The notes: generated by a model not told the origin, from the letters alone. A DNA stretch of 64,000 bases from UBA1181 sp045639525 (GCA_045639525.1 JAZUDI010000083.1:41164-105163), one strand, 5' to 3'. Shown: positions 8,601 through 17,015, numbered from the stretch's first letter. Program-made: numbers and translations.

Positions 8601-9223
8601 GAAGTCAAAAGAAATATGTGATAACGCTGCTTGTCGGACTCTTTGTCTCGCTTGGCGCGATGAGGGTTTATGCGGAGCCTAACCACAGCGCTCTCTTTGC
8701 GAAAAGTTACGAATATGAGGCGAATAAACAGTATGATGAGGCCATCGAGGTCTTGAAGCAGGTGAAGGCTGATATTTATGCGGTGAATCTGCGTTTGGGA
8801 TGGCTCTATTATCTGAAGGGAAATTATAAGATCTCTTTGATCTATTACGCAAAGGCGATTCAGTTGAGGCCCACTTCCATAGAACCTCGCTTCGGTTATG
8901 TGTTGCCTGCCGCGAAGATGAAGGATTGGGTAAAGGTCGGCAAACAGTACGATGCGATTCTTAAACTGGATCCTAATAATACCAAGGCCAATTACTACCG
9001 AGGCTTGATGTTCTTCAATGTAGGGGATTATGCCAAGGCCGAGCCCTATTTTGACAGGGTGGAGGCGCTTTATCCGTTCGATTATGATATTGTGATCCTT
9101 TCCGCATGGAACGCCTATTACAAAAAGGATTTTGCCAAGGCGAGGTCTCTTTTTAACCAAGCGCTCCTGATCCAGCCGAACAGTGCTTCCGCTGCGGAGG
9201 GAATCGGTTTGCTGAAAAGATGA
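8588..9223 (+). CDS. exported tetratricopeptide-repeat protein
   Basis: A 211-residue protein with an N-terminal hydrophobic export signal (about residues 8-30, ending VYAE). About four TPR units follow, for example NKQYDEAIEVLKQVKAD, GNYKISLIYYAKAIQLRP, VGDYAKAEPYFDRVEALYP and KKDFAKARSLFNQALLIQP. TPR arrays act as protein-protein scaffolds, and a periplasmic location is likely. It begins inside the 3' end of the barrel gene, so the two products probably work together. It is the last gene of the cluster that starts at 2309. Its biochemical role is unknown. Confidence 0.8.
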   Translation: MEFLGSQKKYVITLLVGLFVSLGAMRVYAEPNHSALFAKSYEYEANKQYDEAIEVLKQVKADIYAVNLRLGWLYYLKGNYKISLIYYAKAIQLRPTSIEPRFGYVLPAAKMKDWVKVGKQYDAILKLDPNNTKANYYRGLMFFNVGDYAKAEPYFDRVEALYPFDYDIVILSAWNAYYKKDFAKARSLFNQALLIQPNSASAAEGIGLLKR

Positions 9224-9257
9224 TGACTATGAATCGGTACGAAGAATAAAAAATAAA

Positions 9258-9290
9258 AGGGGGAATCAAAAGCGTGTTTTGATTCCCCCT
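9258..9290 (-). terminator. intrinsic terminator of the GH98 gene
   Basis: A perfect 14-bp stem (9258-9271 with 9277-9290) and 5-nt loop. On the minus strand it is followed by a T-rich tract (from 9257 down), while the plus-strand flank is poor in T. It therefore mainly serves the leftward gene, but the stem may also stop rightward transcripts. Confidence 0.85.
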
Positions 9291-9344
9291 TCCCTTTGGG
9301 GTACTCTGTTGAGAATTTTTGCTTTAACGCATATACCGCAAGGA

Positions 9345-12239
9345 TTATCGTCTTATTGCCTTCTTAACTGATCCATCCTTCATTCGGACAATGTGGACGC
9401 CACGGTAATCTTCTTTTATTGATTCTCCTTTAATGCTGTAACGACCTTCCTCTTCCGGCGTTTGCGCCTTGACCAGCGGAAGACCTGTTGTCTCCAATTC
9501 GCCATAAATGGCCTCTATGTTTGTGAGTGTGAAGAAATACTTATCTTCCGAATCTTCTGGTATGGCCGTGTTGAGACGGATTTGACCAAAGGTGCATCCT
9601 GGATATTGGGTGATGAACTGCGATAGCAATTCGTGGAGATTGTAGGTCTTGGACAATATAGGTTCCGACGAGGAGGTTCCCGACGCCGCGGATCCGATAT
9701 ACCAGTCGTTATTCACCTTTTTACCCTCCGCATCAAAGATTTCAAAATCTAGACGATATCCGGTAGTGCTCTCTTCCCCACATTCAATAAGCAAGCCTCC
9801 GACATCTTCGACCTTTTTGCCCTTTAGTATATCGGATGGGAAATAGGCCCACGTCGTTGTCTTGAAGTAGTGTCGATCGCCGACCGCTTCCGCGTTACCC
9901 ATTCCGTTGAGTGCGATATAGAAAGGAGAGAAGGTTACATTGTCAACATACATATCCACTCCGCCGGTATTGGTAAGCGTGAATGTGTTTTCACCCTCTT
10001 TGACGCTCGCTTTGTAGGTGGCGTATTTCCATTCCGTACCTGTGTTTACAACATCAAGCTTCACATCTACCGCATCTCCAAACGATGAGGTGATGGAACC
10101 TTCTCCTTTGGACATGTATTTGATACGCACTTCATACATGCTTGTTTTGCTGATAGCGCCCGACCAACGGAGTGCGGCCGCTTTGTTGGTTCCCATCATC
10201 TGGAATCCCATGGCGGAATGGCCTCTTATGCTACGTAGTTGACCTCCGTTCCAGTTGTATTGGTGTGTGACACATGATGCGACATTTTTGTAATCCATGT
10301 CCTCGGCCTCGATGATAAGATCGGTCGCGTAGTTAGCTGGTTGTTTGATGGATGAGGCCTCAAGAGCGGTCGAAGGAAGGTAATCTGTCGAACGGTTCGC
10401 TTCGCTTCCTGCGCAGGCGATAGTCAAGTCGCAAGGACCGCAGTGAGAGATCGTACAGGTATAGACACCGCCATTCCATGATTCCGTCAAAGTCGCTTTG
10501 GCCGATGAGTTGGATGCCTGTCGGCGTTCGGTCAATGTCGCTTTCGGCTGAGACTTCGCTCCGTAGATGGTGATGACATCAGACTTTACTGAAGTGTCGT
10601 CCGTACGGTAGTTGTTGAAGTAGCAGACCATTTGATCTTTATACTCGTTTATGATGGCGCTGCTGTATTGGGCGAACTTCAAGTCAATCTTCTGGCAAGT
10701 GTTGTACTGCAAAGGAACAGTGGCGGATGCTGTGGTCTTGCTGTTCATAAACGAGTATGGAAAATAGCATACGAGCGCATTCTTGTTGCGTGCCACAAAT
10801 AGGTCTCCGGTGCTGACCTCTGGGTAGTTGGCGTTAAAGAATTGAACTTTTGCGCTTTGGTTCGCCCAAGCTGTTTTATTGTTGATGGCAGAACGTTTGA
10901 TCTGATTAGGGATCTTCTTTGCCACATTGTCATAAAGGTCGATGACGATAGGAATGGACTGGTATCGGCCCGTTTTCTTGAAATAGAGGTAGTTGTTGTT
11001 GCCGTAACCATTTATCGTGCCGATTCCGCCTTCCGAGCTTGTGCGGCCATTAGCGGGATCGTCTTGTAGATAAAGTCCATGGTAGAGGTCGATAGGTGCG
11101 GCGTATGCGTTTACCTTCAAACTTGTGGCGTCTTGATTTGCGCTTATATCGTTGATGATACAAATCTTAGTACGTCCGATGACCTCCTCGCGACTTGGGA
11201 TGTAGATGGTTCCATCTATGACTTTACGCCACATATCGACCCAAATATTGTCGAAGTTAGCGAATGTTGTCCAATTGCGTCGTGTATATCCGTCGGCAGT
11301 TTTGGATGCGCTGAGATTTCTGAAATCTTCTGTCCAGATGAGCTCTGGTCCGTCCCATACGCAAGCACCGTTGAGTGCCATTTGTTCGAGGACGGGAGCG
11401 ACACCGACAGCCCCTGGATAGGATTGACCTTTGTATGCTTCGTTAGACTTGGCGAATTCGTCAATCATTCCGTTCCATCCGCAGTTGTCGTAGCGAACGC
11501 CGTAGTTCTTGGCCAAGCCTGAAATAAATGGTGCCAACGTGACTGATTCATTGTTGAACCAGTTGGCGGAGGTGGTGTACTTATAGAGGAATAGCACCGC
11601 TTCCGGAGCCGCTTTGCAGGCGTTGAGGAAATCAGCGTTCCTTTTCATCATTCCAATTGGGTTCACTGGGTGAGACCAGATGTTTCCGCAGAAAGAAATG
11701 GTGAGGAATCCTCCGTATTTTTGATGCATTGGGACAAGGCGCGCGAAGAACTTGATTCGGTCTGTATCTGTGCTCGAACTTGCGTCATTGTATTCTCCAA
11801 ATCCCCAGAACTGCTCGGCGTAGTTCCAACCTAAAAAGTTTTTGTAATCCTTAAAGAATGACTCCATGATAGCAAACGACTCGTCTGCGTGAAAGGCGTC
11901 GTCTTGCAAATGGGTGTGACCTCCTGAGGCAGGTTGGCAGGTAAACCATAAGTTGTTTTTGCAGCAGACCGATGCCCAAGAACGGTAGGTCTGTATGGCA
12001 TTTTGAGGCATCTTGTAGATTTTCAAATCCTTGTCATACTGGCAAGAGAGCGAGAGATTCATGCAGACGTATGGTTTGATATCCTCTGGTACAAGATCGA
12101 TGATCTTTTGAGGATCAGCTTCATTCCATACATCGACGTGGATCATCCACATAGGGTGCCGATTGTCGATCGGACGTCTGGACTGTGCGAACGTTGTCAT
12201 ACACAACATCAGCATTAATAATGTAATTACCTTTTTCAT
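9345..12239 (-). CDS. GH98-family glycoside hydrolase with carbohydrate-binding module
   Basis: A 964-residue secreted enzyme. After a signal peptide (residues 1-19, ending TTFAQ) comes the GH98 catalytic region (about 21-620), recognisable from HPMWMIHVDVWN, NLSLSCQYD, CQPASGGHTH, LGWNYAEQFWGF, SFCGNIWSHP and the later VWDGPELIW. GH98 enzymes are endo-beta-galactosidases, including those that cut blood-group antigens from glycoproteins, so a mucin or host-glycan substrate is plausible. Residues about 640-775 look like a CBM6/35-type module (LIIEAEDMDYKN to MYVDNVTFSP), followed by another beta-rich domain. The tail YSIKGES...VKKAIRR resembles a short surface-sorting tail. The ATG at 12239 is chosen because the upstream in-frame ATG overlaps the -7 box. 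No SusC/D pair lies nearby. Confidence 0.85.
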   Translation of the reverse strand: MKKVITLLMLMLCMTTFAQSRRPIDNRHPMWMIHVDVWNEADPQKIIDLVPEDIKPYVCMNLSLSCQYDKDLKIYKMPQNAIQTYRSWASVCCKNNLWFTCQPASGGHTHLQDDAFHADESFAIMESFFKDYKNFLGWNYAEQFWGFGEYNDASSSTDTDRIKFFARLVPMHQKYGGFLTISFCGNIWSHPVNPIGMMKRNADFLNACKAAPEAVLFLYKYTTSANWFNNESVTLAPFISGLAKNYGVRYDNCGWNGMIDEFAKSNEAYKGQSYPGAVGVAPVLEQMALNGACVWDGPELIWTEDFRNLSASKTADGYTRRNWTTFANFDNIWVDMWRKVIDGTIYIPSREEVIGRTKICIINDISANQDATSLKVNAYAAPIDLYHGLYLQDDPANGRTSSEGGIGTINGYGNNNYLYFKKTGRYQSIPIVIDLYDNVAKKIPNQIKRSAINNKTAWANQSAKVQFFNANYPEVSTGDLFVARNKNALVCYFPYSFMNSKTTASATVPLQYNTCQKIDLKFAQYSSAIINEYKDQMVCYFNNYRTDDTSVKSDVITIYGAKSQPKATLTERRQASNSSAKATLTESWNGGVYTCTISHCGPCDLTIACAGSEANRSTDYLPSTALEASSIKQPANYATDLIIEAEDMDYKNVASCVTHQYNWNGGQLRSIRGHSAMGFQMMGTNKAAALRWSGAISKTSMYEVRIKYMSKGEGSITSSFGDAVDVKLDVVNTGTEWKYATYKASVKEGENTFTLTNTGGVDMYVDNVTFSPFYIALNGMGNAEAVGDRHYFKTTTWAYFPSDILKGKKVEDVGGLLIECGEESTTGYRLDFEIFDAEGKKVNNDWYIGSAASGTSSSEPILSKTYNLHELLSQFITQYPGCTFGQIRLNTAIPEDSEDKYFFTLTNIEAIYGELETTGLPLVKAQTPEEEGRYSIKGESIKEDYRGVHIVRMKDGSVKKAIRR

Positions 12240-12269
12240 TTCGTTTGATGTTTTTTGGTTTATGTATTT

Positions 12270-12277
12270 CAAAAGTA
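12270..12277 (-). promoter_or_regulatory. -7 box for the GH98 gene
   Basis: On the minus strand this reads TACTTTTG, a full match to TAnnTTTG, 30 nt before the ATG at 12239. It overlaps an earlier in-frame ATG (12272), which argues against that codon as the start. No matching -33 box is visible. Confidence 0.55.
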
Positions 12278-12378
12278 AAAATTAGAACTCCTGTTGAGCA
12301 TAGTGGTGTTTTCCGTAGGGTATCGCTTAGGTGTGTTTTGTGTCATTCAATTCGTTATCCTTGGCGATCGCTTTAATT

Positions 12379-12401
12379 GGGGCATCCTCAATGGATGCCC
12401 C
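12379..12401 (-). terminator. weak hairpin terminator after the M48 gene
   Basis: A perfect 9-bp GC-rich stem (12379-12387 with 12393-12401) and 5-nt loop lie about 45 nt beyond the stop of the M48/TerB gene. The flank on the minus strand is not T-rich, so it is a weaker candidate than the other hairpins in the window. Confidence 0.45.
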
Positions 12402-12444
12402 GTATCTGAGAAATGCAACTACAGTGACATTTCAAGAATCATGG

Positions 12445-13656
12445 TTATCTGAGTCCGTCATAGCCAGGACGGAATCCCTCTTGGATGGTCGCCGCGAAGT
12501 AGTGGGCGATCTCTTTCTTTGAGTAGCCCAATAGATTCTCTCCTATGTTGTAGAGCAGTTCGATCTCCTCCTTCTCGAAACGGTTATCCGCCATGATGAT
12601 GCTGATGATGTAGAGCAACATCGTGTCACGTAGGGTAGGGTTGATTTCCAATATTTTGGAGATTGATTCCTCAAACAATTTTGGCACATCTTGTTTGCTT
12701 AACTCTTCGATGTAATCGATTGGGAAAATTTGCAAGGATGATAGGTTGTTGAGTATCTCGTTGGTCTCCGCTTTGTCTATGTCGCCGTCGCATGATGCGA
12801 CGATAAGTCCAGCGGTCGCGATGAATACGGATAGGTTGCGGTCCAACTCGGAACTACGCACTTTCAGTAATATATTGATCAGACTCTCCATTTGTTTGGT
12901 CAACTCTTTATCGCTCTTGGCTTGCGAGAAGAGGTGGATGGCCTCCACGCGGATTGGATTGATCGGATGGCTGTCGCAGCTGAGACCCTCCTCCTCTTGG
13001 AAATAGGCGAGACGTTTCTTGTTCTCCTCGATAAAAGATTCGAAATCGATGCCCATCTTGGCGAAATCCAGACCGGAAGACATCTTGAAGAATGCGGAGA
13101 TGCAGACATTCAGATCCTCTACGGCCATGTATCCGTAACGGTCGGCCACTAATTCGGCCAATTGGTTCCAGAGTCTGATTTTATGCATTAGGAGTACAGG
13201 GATCGCCTCTCCCTCGAATACGAATTGCACCAAATTGAGCAATCGGGCATCTTGGTTGATCAGGTGTCCCAACTCATGGCCGATCACGAATTTCAATTCA
13301 TCGTCGCTCATCAATTGAATCAATGCGGAATTGACATTGATGATGTGGGCTTCATTCTCCTCTTGCGCCATGATGGCGAAGGCGTTGACCTCGGAGTTAC
13401 CAGTGATGTAGAAGTCCACTTTCTCTTTGAATCCTAATTTAACTTTCACCTCTTCGATGAGGTCATGGAATCTTTTTAGCAGTTTCTCATCTACTTTGAT
13501 GCTATGTCCCTCCAAAGAGTCTTTCCAGTAGTTTTGCTTGGATGGAATGCGTGTGGCTTTGATGACCTCTTGGATCACATCGCCTTGCATGGATTTGTAG
13601 ATCTGATCGAACAAATCCTTTTCCAATTGAATGGATGTATTAAGTTTGTTTGCCAT
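12445..13656 (-). CDS. M48-family metallopeptidase with C-terminal TerB-like domain
   Basis: A 403-residue protein. The zinc-binding HELGH motif is at residues 127-131 (FVIGHELGHLINQDARL), and a family-type downstream Glu is plausible in the ELVADRYGYMA segment. There are no clear N-terminal transmembrane helices, unlike HtpX, so it appears cytosolic. The C-terminal part (about 260-400) has the acidic helical pattern of TerB domains (VASCDGDIDKAETNEIL, then a second copy, IIMADNRFEKEEIELLYNI). TerB domains occur in stress and membrane-associated systems. A second TerB-like gene at 40037 in this window carries a J domain instead. The proteolytic target is unknown. Confidence 0.85.
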   Translation of the reverse strand: MANKLNTSIQLEKDLFDQIYKSMQGDVIQEVIKATRIPSKQNYWKDSLEGHSIKVDEKLLKRFHDLIEEVKVKLGFKEKVDFYITGNSEVNAFAIMAQEENEAHIINVNSALIQLMSDDELKFVIGHELGHLINQDARLLNLVQFVFEGEAIPVLLMHKIRLWNQLAELVADRYGYMAVEDLNVCISAFFKMSSGLDFAKMGIDFESFIEENKKRLAYFQEEEGLSCDSHPINPIRVEAIHLFSQAKSDKELTKQMESLINILLKVRSSELDRNLSVFIATAGLIVASCDGDIDKAETNEILNNLSSLQIFPIDYIEELSKQDVPKLFEESISKILEINPTLRDTMLLYIISIIMADNRFEKEEIELLYNIGENLLGYSKKEIAHYFAATIQEGFRPGYDGLR

Positions 13657-13709
13657 TTTATATCGATTTTGTCTTTCCTAATGATTTTATAACCGAATGA
13701 TTTTAAGGC

Positions 13710-14345
13710 CTAATGATGATTGTATTCCACATATTGGACCTTCTCCGCATCTCGTGGCTTTGCCTCTGGGGATTCGTCGGGATATCCCATGGCGATGCAG
13801 AAGAGCAAATTATAGTTCGGACTAAAGCGCATTTGCTTTATTGCCGAAGCGGATCCCGCCGTCTCTTTCATCAACCTTACGGGATGCGCCATACAGCAGG
13901 ATCCTATTCCCATGGACCAAGCCGAAAGCATGATGTTCTCGCCTAATAGGCCACAATCCACTTGCGACATGTCGTAGGTGGTGTCGGCGGCTATAAAGAT
14001 GAGGCAGGTGGCGTTTGCGAAGATATTCTTGGCACCTGCTTTGAGTGCGTCCGGGTTGCTTCCGGTGACTGATTCGGAGATTTTGTTGACCATTTGAGGA
14101 TCATCCACGACACGTATCTCATATGCTTGGCGGTTGCGCCCGTTGGGTGCGTTGATTCCGCAATTAAGGATGCGGTCGAGGGTATCCCTGCTGATTCTCT
14201 GGTCTGTGTATTGGCGGATGCTTCTTCTGGCGAGCATTACTCGTTCCACCACGTCGGAATCTTTGCTGACTGGTTCAGCACAGGAGCCCATGGCTAACGC
14301 TATCAGACCTAAAAGTGGATAGATGAATGATCTTTTCTTTTTCAT
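13710..14345 (-). CDS. nitroreductase-family lipoprotein
   Basis: A 211-residue FMN-dependent nitroreductase-fold protein. The core motif RRSIRQYTDQRISRDTLDRILNCGINAPNGRNRQAYEIRVV (about residues 40-80) is the FMN-binding N-terminal region, and GIGSCCMAHPVRLM plus AMGYPDE near the C-terminus complete the fold. Unusually it starts with a lipoprotein signal (LGLIALAMGSC, acylated Cys22), which places the flavoenzyme in the periplasm or on an outer membrane rather than in the cytosol. It lies 18 nt downstream of the flavin reductase gene on the same strand, so the two are probably cotranscribed. The substrate is unknown. Confidence 0.88.
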   Translation of the reverse strand: MKKKRSFIYPLLGLIALAMGSCAEPVSKDSDVVERVMLARRSIRQYTDQRISRDTLDRILNCGINAPNGRNRQAYEIRVVDDPQMVNKISESVTGSNPDALKAGAKNIFANATCLIFIAADTTYDMSQVDCGLLGENIMLSAWSMGIGSCCMAHPVRLMKETAGSASAIKQMRFSPNYNLLFCIAMGYPDESPEAKPRDAEKVQYVEYNHH

Positions 14346-14363
14346 CGTCGTTCAGGTTTCTGG

Positions 14364-14924
14364 TTAGATCTTTTTCCCGTCGGCAAAGGCTTGTCCGACT
14401 TTGTTGCCCAACTGGATGTATCCGTGATGGATAGGGTCGAAGACGATAAGCTCCATTTTTTCTAAGTCTGGATTGCCATCAGCGGATAGGTACTTCTCAT
14501 CCACTTGGATGTTGACGATCTCCGCCACGATATTGTATCCGGCGGCATCCTCGCCAATCTTCTCTTTGATGCGGCACTCCAAGGTCATTGGGAAACAGTC
14601 GAACACTGGGGCGTTCACCTTCTCTCCCTTGGTGGCTTTCCAACCTGTCTTCTCCATCTTTTGAGGATCCTTTTGTGCACTGACGATTCCTACGAAATCG
14701 CTGGCGATGAGGGTGCCTTTGGTGGCGAATGCTACGGTGAAGTCACCGCATCTGTTCAGGTTCTCTGTGGTGGCGTGAGATCCCATGGAGATCATGATTT
14801 CACGCATATCCCATTGACCGCCCCACGCTGCGTTCATGGCGTTGGGTTTCCCTTGGGCATCATATGTGCCTATGATCAGTACGGGTTGCGGTGCAACCCA
14901 AGGCTTTGGCTCGAAACTTTTCAT
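14364..14924 (-). CDS. flavin reductase family protein (FMN-binding split barrel)
   Basis: A 186-residue cytosolic protein of the flavin reductase/DIM6-NTAB type. The N-terminus PQPVLIIGTYDAQGKPNAMNAAWGGQWD and the segment CGDFTVAFATKGTLIASDFVGIVSA match the FMN-binding split-barrel domain. It is upstream of, and probably in an operon with, the lipid-anchored nitroreductase. A promoter half (TATATTTG on the minus strand, 14956-14963) lies 32 nt before the start, with a CTTG about 18 nt further upstream. The redox partner cannot be read from sequence. Confidence 0.88.
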   Translation of the reverse strand: MKSFEPKPWVAPQPVLIIGTYDAQGKPNAMNAAWGGQWDMREIMISMGSHATTENLNRCGDFTVAFATKGTLIASDFVGIVSAQKDPQKMEKTGWKATKGEKVNAPVFDCFPMTLECRIKEKIGEDAAGYNIVAEIVNIQVDEKYLSADGNPDLEKMELIVFDPIHHGYIQLGNKVGQAFADGKKI

Positions 14925-14955
14925 CTCTATTTTTGTTTAAATATATCCTATTACA

Positions 14956-14985
14956 CAAATATAACACAAATTATCGAGCGACAAG
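14956..14985 (-). promoter_or_regulatory. promoter for the flavin reductase/nitroreductase operon
   Basis: Read on the minus strand: CTTG (14982-14985), an 18-nt spacer and TATATTTG (14956-14963). The -7 box is a full match; the -33 box is one mismatch and the spacer one base short. Confidence 0.55.
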
Positions 14986-15013
14986 AGCTTAATCGATTTT
15001 AAAATTAATTTTG

Positions 15014-15021
15014 TACTTTTG
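15014..15021 (+). promoter_or_regulatory. -7 box for the TolB-like gene
   Basis: TACTTTTG matches TAnnTTTG. It overlaps an alternative in-frame ATG at 15019, so the later ATG at 15052 is the better start. No good -33 box is seen. Confidence 0.5.
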
Positions 15022-15051
15022 CTATGTAATGTTTCTTTAAATCAACTGACA

Positions 15052-15906
15052 ATGAATGAAGTGATTAGCAAACTTGAGATTTATGATTTGGCCACAGGAA
15101 CGCATCGTGTGGTGAAGGAATTCCCTTATCTGATCGAGGCGCCAAACTGGTCTTCTGATGGTAAGTGGTTCGTTTTTAACTCCAAAGGTAGATTATATCG
15201 CTTGGCGGTGGATGGATCGTCGGAGGCGGAACTGATTGAATCGGGTGTCGCGCAAAAGTGCAATAACGACCATGTCATCTCCTCGGATGGAAAGTATATT
15301 GCCGTAAGTCACCATACGGTCGAGGATGGCAATTCACGCATCTATGTTTTGCCTTTTGAGGGAGGTGAGGCGAAGTGTGTTACCCCGAATGGCCCCAGCT
15401 ATTTGCATGGGTGGAGCCCCGATATGAAGTCTATGGCCTATTGTGCCTTCCGTGGCGATGCCCATGTGGTCCACACCATGGAACTGTCAAGTGGCGTTGA
15501 GGTGGCACATACTTTGGGCGAAGATGGCTTGAGCGATGGTCCTGAGTATAGTCCGGAGGGAAAATATATTTGGTTCAATTGGGTAAAGACTGGTTTGATG
15601 CAGGTTTGGCGTATGCGTGCCGATGGTAGCGAACAGACACAGATGACCTTCGATGAGGATCTCAATTCATGGTTCCCTCATGTCTCGCCTGATAGCAAGT
15701 GGGTGGTCTATGTCGCTTACCATAAGGGCGATTTGAAACCCGACGAGCACTTGCCAAATAAGAATGTGGTGCTTCGTATGATGCCTGCAGAGGGTGGTAC
15801 CCCTAAGACTATTGTGGAGTTGTTTGGAGGTCAAGGTACAATCAATGTGAACTCTTGGTCTCCGGATAGCAAACAGTTCGCGTATGTCAGTTATGAATTA
15901 AGGTAG
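15052..15906 (+). CDS. TolB-like beta-propeller (PD40/WD40-type) protein
   Basis: A 284-residue protein made of repeated beta-propeller blades, each with a SxDGKxxxF or SPDSKxxxY strand: NWSSDGKWFVFNS, ISSDGKYIAVSH, WSPDMKSMAYCA, YSPEGKYIWFNW, VSPDSKWVVYVA and WSPDSKQFAYVS. These match the TolB/PD40 consensus. There is no signal peptide, so it is probably cytosolic. Such proteins can be scaffolds or glycan/peptide-related enzymes, and no catalytic residues can be named. Its 3' end is only 2 nt from the 3' end of the opposing HD-domain gene. Confidence 0.85.
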   Translation: MNEVISKLEIYDLATGTHRVVKEFPYLIEAPNWSSDGKWFVFNSKGRLYRLAVDGSSEAELIESGVAQKCNNDHVISSDGKYIAVSHHTVEDGNSRIYVLPFEGGEAKCVTPNGPSYLHGWSPDMKSMAYCAFRGDAHVVHTMELSSGVEVAHTLGEDGLSDGPEYSPEGKYIWFNWVKTGLMQVWRMRADGSEQTQMTFDEDLNSWFPHVSPDSKWVVYVAYHKGDLKPDEHLPNKNVVLRMMPAEGGTPKTIVELFGGQGTINVNSWSPDSKQFAYVSYELR

Positions 15907-15908
15907 TT

Positions 15909-16532
15909 TCAGCTCAATTCGTCGTAGAATTGATCGAGGAATGTCTGTAGAAACTGTGTGCGCTGGTGAGCCAACCGTTTTGCGGTAGGTGTGTGCATCA
16001 GCGACTCTAATTTGAGCAACTTTTCATAAAAATGGGAGAGGGAAGTGTCAGATGGTTGGTTCCATCCACACTTTCCTCTCTCTCTTTGTATATTCTCGGA
16101 ATCGTAGAATAATCTGCCTTTTGACGCACCATATTCGATGGTACGGATGATTCCCATGGCGCCTATAGCGTCGAGACGATCCGCATCTCGGACAATCTGG
16201 GCGTTCAATGTGGCCAACGGCCGGTTTTCACCTCCGTTGTAGGATATGTTTTGGATAATGTACAACACCTCTTCCATCTCTCCCTCGCTGTAGTCAAGCC
16301 CCCTTAGCAGCTCTTTAATTTTGGAAATCTGTCCAGCGATATCTGAAAACAATTTCTTGTCTATGCAATCGTGCAACCATGCGGCGGAGAGGATGATTTT
16401 TCTGTCTCCCCCCTCTTCGGCCATGATTTTGATGGCGTTACGGACCACGCGCTCCGCATGTTGGTGGTTGTGTCCGCTATGGTCTTGCGAAAGTTGTTCG
16501 CTGACAAAATGGAGAATGGCGTTGTCTATCAT
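15909..16532 (-). CDS. HD-domain phosphohydrolase
   Basis: A 207-residue cytosolic protein of the YedJ/HD superfamily. Metal-binding residues are visible as His19/His22/His24 (SGHNHQHAERV), the HD pair in AAWLHDCIDKKLF (about residues 50-62) and a later Asp in IVRDADRLDAIGAMGI (about 109-124). HD proteins of this class hydrolyse phosphomonoesters or nucleotides; the substrate is not predictable. It is 3 nt downstream of a small lipoprotein gene on the same strand. Confidence 0.88.
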   Translation of the reverse strand: MIDNAILHFVSEQLSQDHSGHNHQHAERVVRNAIKIMAEEGGDRKIILSAAWLHDCIDKKLFSDIAGQISKIKELLRGLDYSEGEMEEVLYIIQNISYNGGENRPLATLNAQIVRDADRLDAIGAMGIIRTIEYGASKGRLFYDSENIQRERGKCGWNQPSDTSLSHFYEKLLKLESLMHTPTAKRLAHQRTQFLQTFLDQFYDELS

Positions 16533-16535
16533 ACC

Positions 16536-17015
16536 TTAACGATTGCCTCCGCTTCTGCTGGCACCATTGTTGGAACTGCGAGTCGTACTGCTGTTGGATG
16601 GTGTCGCATTGCTTTGTGTTGAACGTGAAGGTGTCACGTCAGTTCGTGTGTTGGAACTGCGTGTTGAACTGCTTGAACTTGGACGCGTTTGTTGTTGAGG
16701 CTTCTGCTGTCCACTGTTGCGAACCTCTTTGTTTCTCTCCACGTCACGAACCGATGGCTTCTGGATCGGGGAAGCCGGTTTGGATGGTTGGTAGTGAGGC
16801 GGAGGTGTCGGTTGATGATAGTGATGCGATTGCGGCCATTTTCTCAACTGATCAATCGGATATCTCTTCACTGGACCTGGTGTTCCATATTGGTGTACAT
16901 GCACATGCGCAGGGGGTGGAGTCGGCTTTGATACAGTGGCGGTGTGTACCACGCAAGAGGTCATCAATGCGGAAACTGCACATGCGGCGATTATTCTGAT
17001 GATTTTATGTTCCAT
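16536..17015 (-). CDS. low-complexity lipoprotein
   Basis: A 159-residue protein with a lipoprotein signal (VSALMTSC, acylated Cys21). The mature part is Pro/His-rich (PTPPPAHVHVHQYGTPG) and then becomes a long Ser/Thr/Asn/Gln/Arg-rich disordered tail ending in a Gly/Arg segment. No enzymatic domain is visible. It is probably anchored in the outer membrane. The histidine clusters could bind metal, but this is speculation. It lies immediately upstream of the HD gene. Confidence 0.6.
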   Translation of the reverse strand: MEHKIIRIIAACAVSALMTSCVVHTATVSKPTPPPAHVHVHQYGTPGPVKRYPIDQLRKWPQSHHYHQPTPPPHYQPSKPASPIQKPSVRDVERNKEVRNSGQQKPQQQTRPSSSSSTRSSNTRTDVTPSRSTQSNATPSNSSTTRSSNNGASRSGGNR

